From Neomoorella stamsii (GTDB lineage Bacteria; Bacillota; DSM-521; Neomoorellales; Neomoorellaceae), in the NCBI RefSeq assembly GCF_002995805.1, contig NZ_PVXL01000031.1, forward strand, positions 1 through 64,000: 64,000 bases of DNA, read 5' to 3'. Positions 54,538-62,829 of the stretch are shown here, piece by piece; positions within the stretch are counted from its first letter, which is position 1, and every line of letters starts with the position of its first letter. The notes under the pieces were generated by a model. The model saw nothing but the letters and a program-made list of their open reading frames with translations. It had not been told where the DNA came from and ran no database searches. Position numbers and translations under genes: made by a program.

Positions 54538-55923
54538 ATGAAGCTCTGGGGCGGACGCTTTACCAGGACAACCGACCGCCTGGTGGAGGACTTCCATTCC
54601 TCCATCAGCTTCGACCAGCGCCTTTACCGGCAGGACATAGCCGGCTCCATAGCCCATGCCAGGATGCTGGCAGCGGTGGGGCTCATTACCCCGGCCGAGG
54701 GCGAGGCCATTATTAAAGGGCTGGAGGAAATCCGGACCGACATAGAGGCCGGGCGGGTAACCTTTGATGTGGGCGCTGAAGACATCCATATGAACATAGA
54801 AAAGCTGCTCACGGAACGGATCGGCGAGGCCGGGAAAAAGCTGCACACGGCGCGCAGCCGCAACGACCAGGTGGCCCTGGACCTGCGCCTGTATTTAAAA
54901 GAAGAAATTCCAGAAGTAAAAAGACTCCTGGCCGGCCTGCAAAAGGTCCTGGTGGACCTGGCGGCTGAGCACCTGCACACCATCATGCCCGGCTATACCC
55001 ACCTGCAGAAGGCCCAGCCCGTCACCCTGGCCCACCACCTGCTGGCCTACTTTGAAATGTTCTACCGCGACCAGGAGCGTTTAGACGGGTGCCTGGCGCG
55101 GGTAGATGTCATGCCCCTGGGCGCCGGCGCCCTGGCAGGGACAACCCTCCCCATTGACCGGGAGATGGTGGCCCGGGAACTGGGCTTTAAAGAGATCAGC
55201 GTCAACTCCCTGGATGCTGTGGCCGACCGCGATTTTGTGGTGGAATTCCTGGCGGCAGCTTCCCTCATCATGATGCACTTAAGCCGCCTGGCCGAAGAAA
55301 TAATCCTCTGGTCCAGCGAGGAATTCGGCTTTATCGAGCTGGACGACGCCTACAGCACCGGCTCCAGCATGATGCCCCAGAAGAAAAACCCTGACGTGGC
55401 TGAACTGGTGCGGGGGAAGACGGGCCGGGTGTACGGCCACCTCATGGGCATGCTAGCGGTCCTGAAAGGTTTACCTCTGGCCTACAACAAGGACCTGCAG
55501 GAGGATAAAGAAGCCCTCTTTGACGCCCTGGATACGGTGAAGGGGTGTCTCATGGTCTTCACCCCCATGCTGGCCACGGCCAGATTCCGGGTTGAGCGGA
55601 TGCGGGAAGAGGCGGCCCGGGGGTTTGCCGCTGCCACCGACGTGGCCGAATACCTGGTGCGCAAAGGTTTACCCTTCCGCGAGGCCCACGCCGTGGTGGG
55701 GTCTCTGGTGCTGCACTGCCTGGAACAGGGCAAGTCCTTCCAGGACCTCACCCTGGCCGAGTGGCAGTCCTTTTCACCTTATTTTTCGGAAGACATCTTT
55801 AACTACATAACGGTGGAAGCCTGCGTGAAGGGCCGCGTTCTCCCCGGCGGTCCCGCCCCCGCCGCTGTAGCTAAGGCCCTGGAGCGGGCCAGGAAGATTC
55901 TTGCGGGAATCTACAGCATATAA
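54538..55923 (+). CDS. argH: argininosuccinate lyase
   Basis: A 461-residue fumarase/aspartase superfamily enzyme that splits argininosuccinate into arginine and fumarate. The signature [12 protein letters not shown] lies near residue 278. ATG 54538 follows AGGGAG by seven bases; the ATG at 54517 lies next to the palindromic element and has no ribosome site. Last gene of the arg operon. Confidence 0.97.
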   Translation: MKLWGGRFTRTTDRLVEDFHSSISFDQRLYRQDIAGSIAHARMLAAVGLITPAEGEAIIKGLEEIRTDIEAGRVTFDVGAEDIHMNIEKLLTERIGEAGKKLHTARSRNDQVALDLRLYLKEEIPEVKRLLAGLQKVLVDLAAEHLHTIMPGYTHLQKAQPVTLAHHLLAYFEMFYRDQERLDGCLARVDVMPLGAGALAGTTLPIDREMVARELGFKEISVNSLDAVADRDFVVEFLAAASLIMMHLSRLAEEIILWSSEEFGFIELDDAYSTGSSMMPQKKNPDVAELVRGKTGRVYGHLMGMLAVLKGLPLAYNKDLQEDKEALFDALDTVKGCLMVFTPMLATARFRVERMREEAARGFAAATDVAEYLVRKGLPFREAHAVVGSLVLHCLEQGKSFQDLTLAEWQSFSPYFSEDIFNYITVEACVKGRVLPGGPAPAAVAKALERARKILAGIYSI

Positions 55924-55928
55924 TAGCG

Positions 55929-55960
55929 CCCGGACTTTAATAACAGGTCCGGGTTTTTTT
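55929..55960 (+). terminator. arg operon terminator
   Basis: CCCGGAC (55929-55935) pairs with GTCCGGG (55947-55953), followed by seven T residues. Between it and 56158 nothing is recognised. Confidence 0.85.
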
Positions 55961-56157
55961 CTTATCCTGGCTGGGAAATCTCTAAATTATTACAGAACGG
56001 CTGCCTCAAAAATATTATCTCCAGTTCTATTATTATGCCAGGTAAAACTTTTGGTTGTAACGGCGCTTTTCCCGTACGGGTATATAAAACAGGAGCCTCC
56101 TCCTCAGCACCTTCAAGTATCGAAGACTTCGATTGCTTGAACGGCGACATAGGGGTT

Positions 56158-56787
56158 TTAGTTTATAGCCGTCAATAGAGGCGGTACTACTTCCTCGAAA
56201 TATTCTTTTACCTGGTTCCAGCTTACCCGGCGCAGGAGTACCGGTTCTTTTTCCCTTTCGGCATCGGCAAAATAGGTCAGGCTTTTCAGCACGTGATACA
56301 AGTTAAAGTTGGTCCCTGCAAACTTGCGCTTGTAGAATTCCAAGCACTGGCGCAGGTCGGCAATTTCCCGGGCAATAAAATACAGGTCATAAAAGTCCTT
56401 TCTGCTGCCCCGCGAGGCGATGGCTTCTATTTTCATAGGGGCAATATCTTCAGGGGATGCCACCGGGCAACCCCTGAACGTAGCAATGGGAAAGAGAAGG
56501 GGATACCGGTAATACAGAAAACTAACTTTAGTTCCCCGGAAAATCCCGTGCAAGGTGCCCCACCTTTCCCCCAATAACTGAAAGTCGTCCAACTCATCGA
56601 GCCTTTGTTTAAGCATTAAAGTATCTACAGGAGATGGCGAAAAGAAATCCAGGTCTTCCGAAAGGCGATGTCCTAGGTGTAAGGCCAGGGCCGTACCGCC
56701 GGCCAGGTAAAAATTTTGCAGTAAACCGGTAGAGCTTAATAATTCCAGTGCCTCCTGTCCCTGCGGTGGGAGGGCGGACGTAAACAC
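56158..56787 (-). CDS. AbiEii-type nucleotidyltransferase (toxin family)
   Basis: A 209-residue protein with the nucleotidyltransferase motif GGTALALHLGHRLSEDLDFF (about 30-49), the DUF1814/AbiEii hallmark with Gly and two catalytic Asp residues. Some members act as toxins of type IV systems that modify tRNA. GTG 56787 follows AGGAGGATG and overlaps the upstream small gene by 52 bases. The partner differs from the classical AbiEi antitoxin. Confidence 0.82.
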   Translation of the reverse strand: MFTSALPPQGQEALELLSSTGLLQNFYLAGGTALALHLGHRLSEDLDFFSPSPVDTLMLKQRLDELDDFQLLGERWGTLHGIFRGTKVSFLYYRYPLLFPIATFRGCPVASPEDIAPMKIEAIASRGSRKDFYDLYFIAREIADLRQCLEFYKRKFAGTNFNLYHVLKSLTYFADAEREKEPVLLRRVSWNQVKEYFEEVVPPLLTAIN

Positions 56788-57035
56788 CTGAGGTCATCCT
56801 CCTGCAAATGGTAGTAACAGCGCCAGAAGTTACCGGTTTTAGCGGACAATCTAGGGCTCGTCTTGATTACTTCCAGGAGCTCTTCATCCCTGTACTGTCT
56901 CATAACCCACCGGATGGCTCTAGTATCCCCATATTCCAGCAATCGCTCGAGGATAAAATATGACTCATTCCAACTATCCAGGCTGTCAAAGGACACGTCC
57001 CAAAAATACTTTTTTAAAAAAGCCGGTAACCTCAA
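56736..57035 (-). CDS. small partner of the AbiEii-like protein
   Basis: A 99-residue protein with a core FWDVSFDSLDSWNESYFILE and RLSAKTGNFW that recalls small proteins encoded before AbiEii-like genes, often taken as antitoxins. No DNA-binding motif is certain. The last 20 residues are very basic and lie in the overlap with the next gene. It forms a two-gene unit with 56158. Confidence 0.6.
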   Translation of the reverse strand: MRLPAFLKKYFWDVSFDSLDSWNESYFILERLLEYGDTRAIRWVMRQYRDEELLEVIKTSPRLSAKTGNFWRCYYHLQEDDLRCLRPPSHRRDRRHWNY

Positions 57036-57223
57036 CGGGTATCTCCTGCCCTTTCCCCAGCTTGAGGATAATCTTTTAGGTCTCTTTCAACTTTTCACCA
57101 TGGTAATTATACCATTTTTTACGGGGATGTGAAAGTTTACCAGTGACTTTTCCTTACTTGAGTTCTCCCGCTTATTTCAAAATGTTCTTGCTCTCAGCCT
57201 GAAAATAAGCTACATTAATACAT

Positions 57224-57250
57224 TATAATAGTGTTTTAAAGTGTTTTAGG
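57224..57250 (+). promoter_or_regulatory. -10 box and GTGTTTTA repeats before the LevR-type gene
   Basis: TATAAT at 57224-57229 is immediately followed by two direct copies of GTGTTTTA (57231-57238 and 57241-57248). The same word occurs at 60077 ahead of the PTS promoter, so it may be the LevR-type protein's site. No good -35 was found. Confidence 0.4.
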
Positions 57251-57267
57251 GCGGGGAGCGGGAGATA

Positions 57268-60003
57268 ATGGAACGCAAGAAGAAAGTATTGTTAGCCCTG
57301 GCCAGGCTCTGCCAGGAAAAAGCGCCGGCAGGTCAACTGGAAATAGGCTTTACGGCTCAGGAAGTGGCCCAGGAGGCAGGCATAACCCGCAGCAATGCCA
57401 GCGGCGACCTTAATTACCTGGTCAAGGAAGGGCTGGTGGTTAAATTTCCCGGCCGGCCGGTAAGGTTTGTCACCAGGCAATACTGGGAAGAGAGTAAGGC
57501 CAGGAATGGCAGGGAAGATACCGGAAGGATGGCAGTCCAGGAAATCGAAATGAATCCGTTTGCCAGTCTATTGGGCTGGAATTCAAGCCTCAAAGTAGCC
57601 GTGGAGCAGGCCCGGGCCGCCCTCCTTTACCCGCCTCACGGCTTGCATACTCTCCTTATCGGCCCTACCGGCAGCGGCAAAACCCTTTTTGCCCGGACTA
57701 TGTTCAGGTACGCCCAAACTTTGGGGCGAGTTACCGGCCAGGCCCAGCTGGTGACCTTCAACTGTGCTGATTATGCCCATAACCCCCAGCTGCTCATGAG
57801 CCACCTTTTTGGCCATGTTAAAGGCGCCTTCACCGGGGCCACCCAGGAAAAGCCTGGCCTGGTAGATGCCGCCCATAAAAGTATCCTCTTCCTGGATGAG
57901 ATCCACCGCCTGCCCCCGGAAGGCCAGGAAATGCTTTTTTATTTAATGGACAACGGCCAGTACCGGCGTTTAGGAGAAACCGGGAGCTACCGATCCTGCA
58001 CCACCCTGGTTATCGGCGCTACTACTGCCGACCCCCATTCTTCCTTACTGGCCACCTTTTACCGGCGCTTTCCGGTAGTGATCAACATCCCGGCCCTGGC
58101 CGAGCGCCCACTGGCCGAAAGGTTATTGCTTCTAAAGCAACTATTGGCGAATGAAAGCCGGCAGATTGGCCGGCCTTTAAAGGTTACTGCTGATGCCATC
58201 CGCGCCCTGCTCCTCTATGATTGCCCGGGAAATATTGGCCAGCTATTTAACGATATCCGTTTAACCTGTGCCCGCGCCTTCCTGGATGCTACCAGCAAGG
58301 GTACCAGGGAAGTAGTTATTACAGCGGCCAGCCTGCCACCCCACGTGCGGCCGCGCTCTGCTGCTGAAGAAAACTACCTCCAGGAACTGGCCGGGCTGGT
58401 CCTGGAAGAAGAATGGTATATTGAACCTGATGAAGCCGGGGTTATTGCGGCTTGCCAGGTACCAGACCTTTATACTTTACTGGAGAAAGAAAGGGAAGCT
58501 AAAGGGGTTGAGGGTATAAAAAGTGAAGCTCAATGGAAGCGAGCCCGGCAGGCCCTGGAAGAATATTATCACCGCTACCTAAAAGAGACAGTCCAGGATT
58601 GGAAAAATGCCAGGTTACGGCTGGCGCGCCTGGTTGGCCAGGATACCATCGTCCTGGCCCAGGAGGCCATTAAAATAGCCAGGGAAGACTTGCCGGGGCA
58701 GGTCGACACCAGTACTTTCCTGGCCCTGGCCCTGCATCTCAACGCCTGCCGGCAGCGATTAAAGACCGGGCAGGAAATTATCAACCCCTACCTGGAGGAG
58801 ATTGCAAAGGAATACCCCCGGGAGATAGAAGTCGCCCGGAAAGTCATGGCTTTAATTGAAAAGAGATTAAACCTTGCCCTCCCCCCGGATGAAGCGGGAT
58901 TTCTGGCCATGTTGTTCCGGGCAGGCAGGCAGGGAAAAGAACCGGCAGGGGAACCGGTGGGGGTCGTCGTCATGGCCCACGGCAGCCGCACGGCTACCAG
59001 CATGGCGGAAGTAGCCAATAAACTGGTAGGCACCAGTGCGGCCCTGGCCCTGGATGTACCCCTGGAGGGCGAACCGCAGCAGTGGTTGATTGAAGCTACC
59101 AGGGTGGTCCGCCAGGCTGATAGAGGAAGGGGTGTACTCTTACTGGTGGATATGGAACCTTTAATTTCCTGGGGTGAAATCATTGCCAAAAGGACGGGCC
59201 TTAAAATTCACATCCTGGATAATGTCACGACGGCGATGGTTATCGAGGCTGTGCGTAAAGCCAGCAGGTTTCCCCTGCATGAACTGGTAGCAGAAATAGG
59301 AAGGTATCATTACCCGGAAGAATACTGGCCCCTGGAAGGGCAGGGGAATAAAATCATCATAGCCACCTGCCTGACAGGGGAAGGGGCGGCCCGCCGGATC
59401 AAGGCCATGATCAGGGAATGGCTGGGGGACAGGGAGGAGATAAATATTGTTACCGTTAATATGAACGGCCAGGTAATTGGCAGCGGGATGGGATGGCAGG
59501 CTCTAAAAGGAAAAGGGAAACTGGTAGCCGTGATCGGTAGCGTTGACCTGAAAATCCTGGATGTACCTTTTATTTCTCTGGAAGAATGGCTACTGGGGCA
59601 AGGCCGCCGGCGTTTGCAGGAACTATTACAGTTACCAGCCGGTGAGTTGGAAATTACCCCTCAGGAACTGGAGGCGGTCCTGGCCCAGTACCTGCGTTTT
59701 CTGGATCCGGGCAAAATGCTAAACCTTTGTTCGCAAATCACACGGCAACTCAGCCAGAGCCTTGGGCGCCAGTTGCTGCCCCATCACATAATTAATCTGA
59801 CCGTTCATTTGAGTTGCCTGGTGGAAAGACTGCAGGCCGGCGAACAGGGTAGTTTCTGGCCGGGGGAGGAAGAGATAAAAAGACGTTACCCGCGGGAATG
59901 GCTGGCAGTGGCCGAAGCCCTGGCCAGCCTGGAAAAGAATTTTAATATAACTATCCCTGCTGGTGAGATAGCCTTTGTGGTCCAATTTCTCCAGGAGACT
60001 TGA
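57268..60003 (+). CDS. LevR-type sigma-54 activator with PTS regulation domains
   Basis: A 911-residue activator: N-terminal helix-turn-helix (about 1-75), AAA+ core with GPTGSGKT and GAFTGA (about 90-335), PRD1 (about 445-560), mannose-type EIIA domain with VVMAHGSRTATS (about 570-690), a GatB-like EIIB segment with IATCLTGEGAA (about 700-785), and PRD2 (about 800-911) with His residues in LLPHHIINLTVH. PTS phosphorylation of these His residues is expected to tune activity to sugar supply. It lies upstream of the mannose-family PTS operon, the usual LevR/ManR arrangement. Confidence 0.93.
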   Translation: MERKKKVLLALARLCQEKAPAGQLEIGFTAQEVAQEAGITRSNASGDLNYLVKEGLVVKFPGRPVRFVTRQYWEESKARNGREDTGRMAVQEIEMNPFASLLGWNSSLKVAVEQARAALLYPPHGLHTLLIGPTGSGKTLFARTMFRYAQTLGRVTGQAQLVTFNCADYAHNPQLLMSHLFGHVKGAFTGATQEKPGLVDAAHKSILFLDEIHRLPPEGQEMLFYLMDNGQYRRLGETGSYRSCTTLVIGATTADPHSSLLATFYRRFPVVINIPALAERPLAERLLLLKQLLANESRQIGRPLKVTADAIRALLLYDCPGNIGQLFNDIRLTCARAFLDATSKGTREVVITAASLPPHVRPRSAAEENYLQELAGLVLEEEWYIEPDEAGVIAACQVPDLYTLLEKEREAKGVEGIKSEAQWKRARQALEEYYHRYLKETVQDWKNARLRLARLVGQDTIVLAQEAIKIAREDLPGQVDTSTFLALALHLNACRQRLKTGQEIINPYLEEIAKEYPREIEVARKVMALIEKRLNLALPPDEAGFLAMLFRAGRQGKEPAGEPVGVVVMAHGSRTATSMAEVANKLVGTSAALALDVPLEGEPQQWLIEATRVVRQADRGRGVLLLVDMEPLISWGEIIAKRTGLKIHILDNVTTAMVIEAVRKASRFPLHELVAEIGRYHYPEEYWPLEGQGNKIIIATCLTGEGAARRIKAMIREWLGDREEINIVTVNMNGQVIGSGMGWQALKGKGKLVAVIGSVDLKILDVPFISLEEWLLGQGRRRLQELLQLPAGELEITPQELEAVLAQYLRFLDPGKMLNLCSQITRQLSQSLGRQLLPHHIINLTVHLSCLVERLQAGEQGSFWPGEEEIKRRYPREWLAVAEALASLEKNFNITIPAGEIAFVVQFLQET

Positions 60004-60021
60004 GCCGGGCTGGACAATGAG

Positions 60022-60042
60022 GCCGGGGCCTGTAACCCCGGC
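60022..60042 (+). terminator. hairpin after the LevR-type gene
   Basis: GCCGGGG pairs with CCCCGGC around a seven-base loop, then TGATTGTTTG. It separates the regulator transcript from the PTS promoter. Confidence 0.5.
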
Positions 60043-60076
60043 TGATTGTTTGCCGTGGCGGTTTTTGTGTTTCTTT

Positions 60077-60089
60077 GTGTTTTAAACAC
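60077..60089 (+). promoter_or_regulatory. candidate enhancer site for the PTS operon
   Basis: GTGTTT and AAACAC arms around one base, within a run that repeats TTTGTGTTT. It lies about 30 bases upstream of the -24 element and shares GTGTTTTA with the site at 57231. Confidence 0.4.
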
Positions 60090-60117
60090 TTATTCCCGGC
60101 CTGGATACCCTAAAGAC

Positions 60118-60133
60118 TGGCATGAAACTTGCA
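60118..60133 (+). promoter_or_regulatory. sigma-54 promoter of the PTS operon
   Basis: TGGCATG-AAAC-TTGCA with correct GG/GC spacing, 105 bases before the first gene. Confidence 0.88.
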
Positions 60134-60237
60134 ATGTTAAGGAATTGTTACGTTGATAAAAATTTCTTTATGAGGTGAGGTGAGAGAAAGGAAAAAGGAC
60201 TGCTCGAGATACAAGGGAAAGGAGGTGTTGAGAAGGC

Positions 60238-60729
60238 TTGAGTGTGGTAGTTTTGTTCCGGATTGATGAACGCTTGATTCATGGCCAGGTAGTTACGGCT
60301 TGGGTAGGCCATGTTAAAGCCAAAAGTATTATGGTTGTCGATGATGCCAGTGCTCGTAACCCGATGCTGACTAAAGTTTTAAAAATGGCGGCGCCGCCGG
60401 GAATACCGGTAAGTGTCTATGATGTGGAAGCAGCCAGCCAGGCTTTAGCCCGGAGTGACGAGGCTAACCGGATCATGCTCATTGTCAAGACACCGGAGGT
60501 GGCACAAAGGCTTATTGCCAGTGTGGATAACAATAACGTGTTTCCTCCGGAGATTAATATGGGCAATGCCGGCAAGACGCCGGACAGGACCAAAATTACT
60601 CCTAACGTTTACCTGGATGCCAGCGGCCTGGCGGCTCTAAAAGAAATTAAAGCTATGGGTTATGAAGTATATTTTCAGACTGTTCCGGGTGATACCCGTT
60701 TTACGTGGGAAAAGGTAGTAAAGGCTTAG
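60238..60729 (+). CDS. PTS mannose-family EIIB component
   Basis: A 163-residue EIIB of the mannose/fructose/sorbose family; the phosphorylated His is in RIDERLIHGQVV (about residue 15). It passes phosphate from EIIA to the sugar during transport by IIC/IID. The TTG start at 60238 lies 12 bases after GGAGG, slightly far; other starts are not better. It opens the operon. Confidence 0.92.
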   Translation: MSVVVLFRIDERLIHGQVVTAWVGHVKAKSIMVVDDASARNPMLTKVLKMAAPPGIPVSVYDVEAASQALARSDEANRIMLIVKTPEVAQRLIASVDNNNVFPPEINMGNAGKTPDRTKITPNVYLDASGLAALKEIKAMGYEVYFQTVPGDTRFTWEKVVKA

Positions 60730-60743
60730 AGGAGGGATTAAAG

Positions 60744-61511
60744 TTGGAATTATGGCAGGCAGCAGCTATTGCCTTTGTCGGGTACCTGGGATGGATTGCC
60801 ACCCCCTGGCTGGGAGGACAACCCATAGGCTGGTATGTTTTTGGGCGTCCCCTGATTGCTGGTACTTTAGTTGGATTGATTTTAGGTGACCTGCCTACCG
60901 GTATGATGATTGGTGCTACTATTAATGCCTTGTATATTGGCGCTGTTACTCCCGGCGGGGCAATGGCGGCTGATTTGAATTTTGCCGGCTATGTCGGCAC
61001 GGCTTTAGCAATGTTAACTAAAGTGTCACCTGAGGTTGCCGTTACCCTGGCCGTCCCTCTGGGGCTGGTAGGTACCTTTACCTGGCAGCTCTTTGCCACG
61101 GTGGGGGTATTTTTCGCCCATGCCGCCGACCGGTATGCTGAAAAGGCTAATATTCCCGGCCTTACTTTTATGTTAATGGGTGCCCCCCAGATTTTAGCTT
61201 TTATCCTGCGTTTTGTACCGGCCTTCCTGGTTATCTACTTCGGAGCACCAATTGCCAATAACCTGGTAGCCCTCATCCCGGCCTGGCTAACTAAAGCCTT
61301 AACCGTTATCGGTGGTATGCTCCCTGCCTTGGGTATGGCCGTCCTGCTCAAAATGTTAAATAAAGACAATCGTTATATAGCCTTTTTCCTCCTGGGTTTC
61401 CTGGCCGTGGCTGCTTTGAAACTACCTATTTTACCTGTATCGGTAGCAGGGGTTGCGCTGGCCCTGATTAATTTGATTTATACCAGCGAAACTAGCCAGA
61501 AGGAGGCATAA
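60744..61511 (+). CDS. PTS mannose-family EIIC component
   Basis: A 255-residue membrane protein with seven to eight hydrophobic segments, of the ManY/SorA type; GGAMAADLNFAGYVGTALAM is typical. It forms the channel with IID. TTG 60744 follows GAGGAGGG; an upstream frame overlaps EIIB and is not needed. Confidence 0.9.
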   Translation: MELWQAAAIAFVGYLGWIATPWLGGQPIGWYVFGRPLIAGTLVGLILGDLPTGMMIGATINALYIGAVTPGGAMAADLNFAGYVGTALAMLTKVSPEVAVTLAVPLGLVGTFTWQLFATVGVFFAHAADRYAEKANIPGLTFMLMGAPQILAFILRFVPAFLVIYFGAPIANNLVALIPAWLTKALTVIGGMLPALGMAVLLKMLNKDNRYIAFFLLGFLAVAALKLPILPVSVAGVALALINLIYTSETSQKEA

Positions 61512-61513
61512 AA

Positions 61514-62347
61514 ATGCAGGAACAAGCGGCCAAAGCGGTACCTGAAATAACGAAGAAGGACCTCCGGGCAGTGACTTTACGCTGGCTTTTCTTCAATACT
61601 TCGGCCTGGAACTGGGAACGCATGCAGCATATTGCCTTTGCGTGGAGCCTGTTGCCGGTTCTAAAAAAGCTTTATCCAGGTAGAGAGGAACTAGGTGCGG
61701 CGCTGAAAAGGCACATGGTTTTCTTCAATACCGAGATGACCATCGGCAGTCCCATTATTGGCGCCATAGCAGCCATCGAACGCCAGAAGGCTGCCGGGGA
61801 GGAAATAGCCGATGAAACCATTAATGCTATTAAAAGTGGTCTTATGGGACCTTTTGCAGCTATCGGGGATTCCCTCTGGGCCAGTGCTGTCAATGCCATC
61901 CTGTTAAGTTTTGCCATGAGCATGGCCTTGCAGGGCAATATCCTGGGACCTGTAATCTATGCCATCGCCTGGATTGCTCTGACCTGGTATATGATGTCTA
62001 CCGGGATCAATTTAGGTTATCGCCTGGGAGTAAATGTCTTAGATTCGGAATTTTTGACTCCCCAGACTATTGAGCGGGTGACCCGGAGCCTTAATATTTT
62101 AGGCCTCGTTGTAGTAGGAGCTTTAAGTGCCACCTTTGTTTCCCTTTCCACTCCTATCCAGTGGACTTTACAGCAAAAGGCGACTACCCTGCAGTCCATC
62201 TTAGACGGCATGATGCCCAAGTTTTTACCCCTTTTGTGGGTAGGGCTGGTGTGGTACCTGCATCAATTCCGCAACTGGTCGATCATGAAGTTGCTTAGCT
62301 TTACCATCGTGGTAGGTCTCGTGGGTTCTTTACTGAGAATCTTTTAA
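61514..62347 (+). CDS. PTS mannose-family EIID component
   Basis: A 277-residue ManZ-like protein, with FFNTEMTIGSPIIGAI and GPFAAIGDSLWASA as family motifs and C-terminal membrane segments. It lies two bases after EIIC with AGAAGGAGG upstream. It completes the membrane part of the permease. Confidence 0.92.
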   Translation: MQEQAAKAVPEITKKDLRAVTLRWLFFNTSAWNWERMQHIAFAWSLLPVLKKLYPGREELGAALKRHMVFFNTEMTIGSPIIGAIAAIERQKAAGEEIADETINAIKSGLMGPFAAIGDSLWASAVNAILLSFAMSMALQGNILGPVIYAIAWIALTWYMMSTGINLGYRLGVNVLDSEFLTPQTIERVTRSLNILGLVVVGALSATFVSLSTPIQWTLQQKATTLQSILDGMMPKFLPLLWVGLVWYLHQFRNWSIMKLLSFTIVVGLVGSLLRIF

Positions 62348-62359
62348 CTTAGCTTGCCC

Positions 62360-62386
62360 GGGGCCTGGAGGCAAACTCCAGGCCCC
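62360..62386 (+). other. strong mRNA hairpin between EIID and EIIA
   Basis: Eleven-base perfect arms, GGGGCCTGGAG and complement, with a five-base loop and no U-tract. It probably stabilises or separates the parts of the operon mRNA rather than terminating it. Confidence 0.6.
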
Positions 62387-62418
62387 TCCAACCCGACTTC
62401 AACTGGGAGGATTATATT

Positions 62419-62829
62419 TTGGTTGGCATATTATTATTGACTCATGGGAAACTCGGCGAGGCTGTCCTGGATGTAGTAACCATGCTTTTGGGTTCCCAGG
62501 AACAGGTCCGGGCCCTGGCCTTAAATCCAGGAGACCAGATTGATGCCTTCCGGGAAAAGGCCCGGGAACTGGCTACGGAGCTGGATCAAGGTGACGGGGT
62601 TTTACTCCTGGTGGATGTAGCCGGGGGTAGCCCGGCCAATATAGCCCTGGAGATGGTTACTTCGGGTAACAGGGCTGTGGTAACCGGTGTTAACCTGCCG
62701 ATGTTGCTGGAATTATTTATCCATCGCAAAGGGGCAACACTGGCGAGTTTAGTTGACCGGGTTCAGGACTGGGGTCGCGAAGGGATCTCTACCCTGAAAC
62801 CGGAAGATATGGGGAGTGCTGCTGTATGA
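62419..62829 (+). CDS. PTS mannose-family EIIA component
   Basis: A 136-residue EIIA with the phosphorylated His at residue 9 (LLTHGKLGE) and the family segment VDVAGGSPANIA. It receives phosphate from HPr. TTG 62419 follows GGGAGG. Here EIIA comes last of the PTS genes, and its stop codon overlaps the methyltransferase start. Confidence 0.92.
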   Translation: MVGILLLTHGKLGEAVLDVVTMLLGSQEQVRALALNPGDQIDAFREKARELATELDQGDGVLLLVDVAGGSPANIALEMVTSGNRAVVTGVNLPMLLELFIHRKGATLASLVDRVQDWGREGISTLKPEDMGSAAV

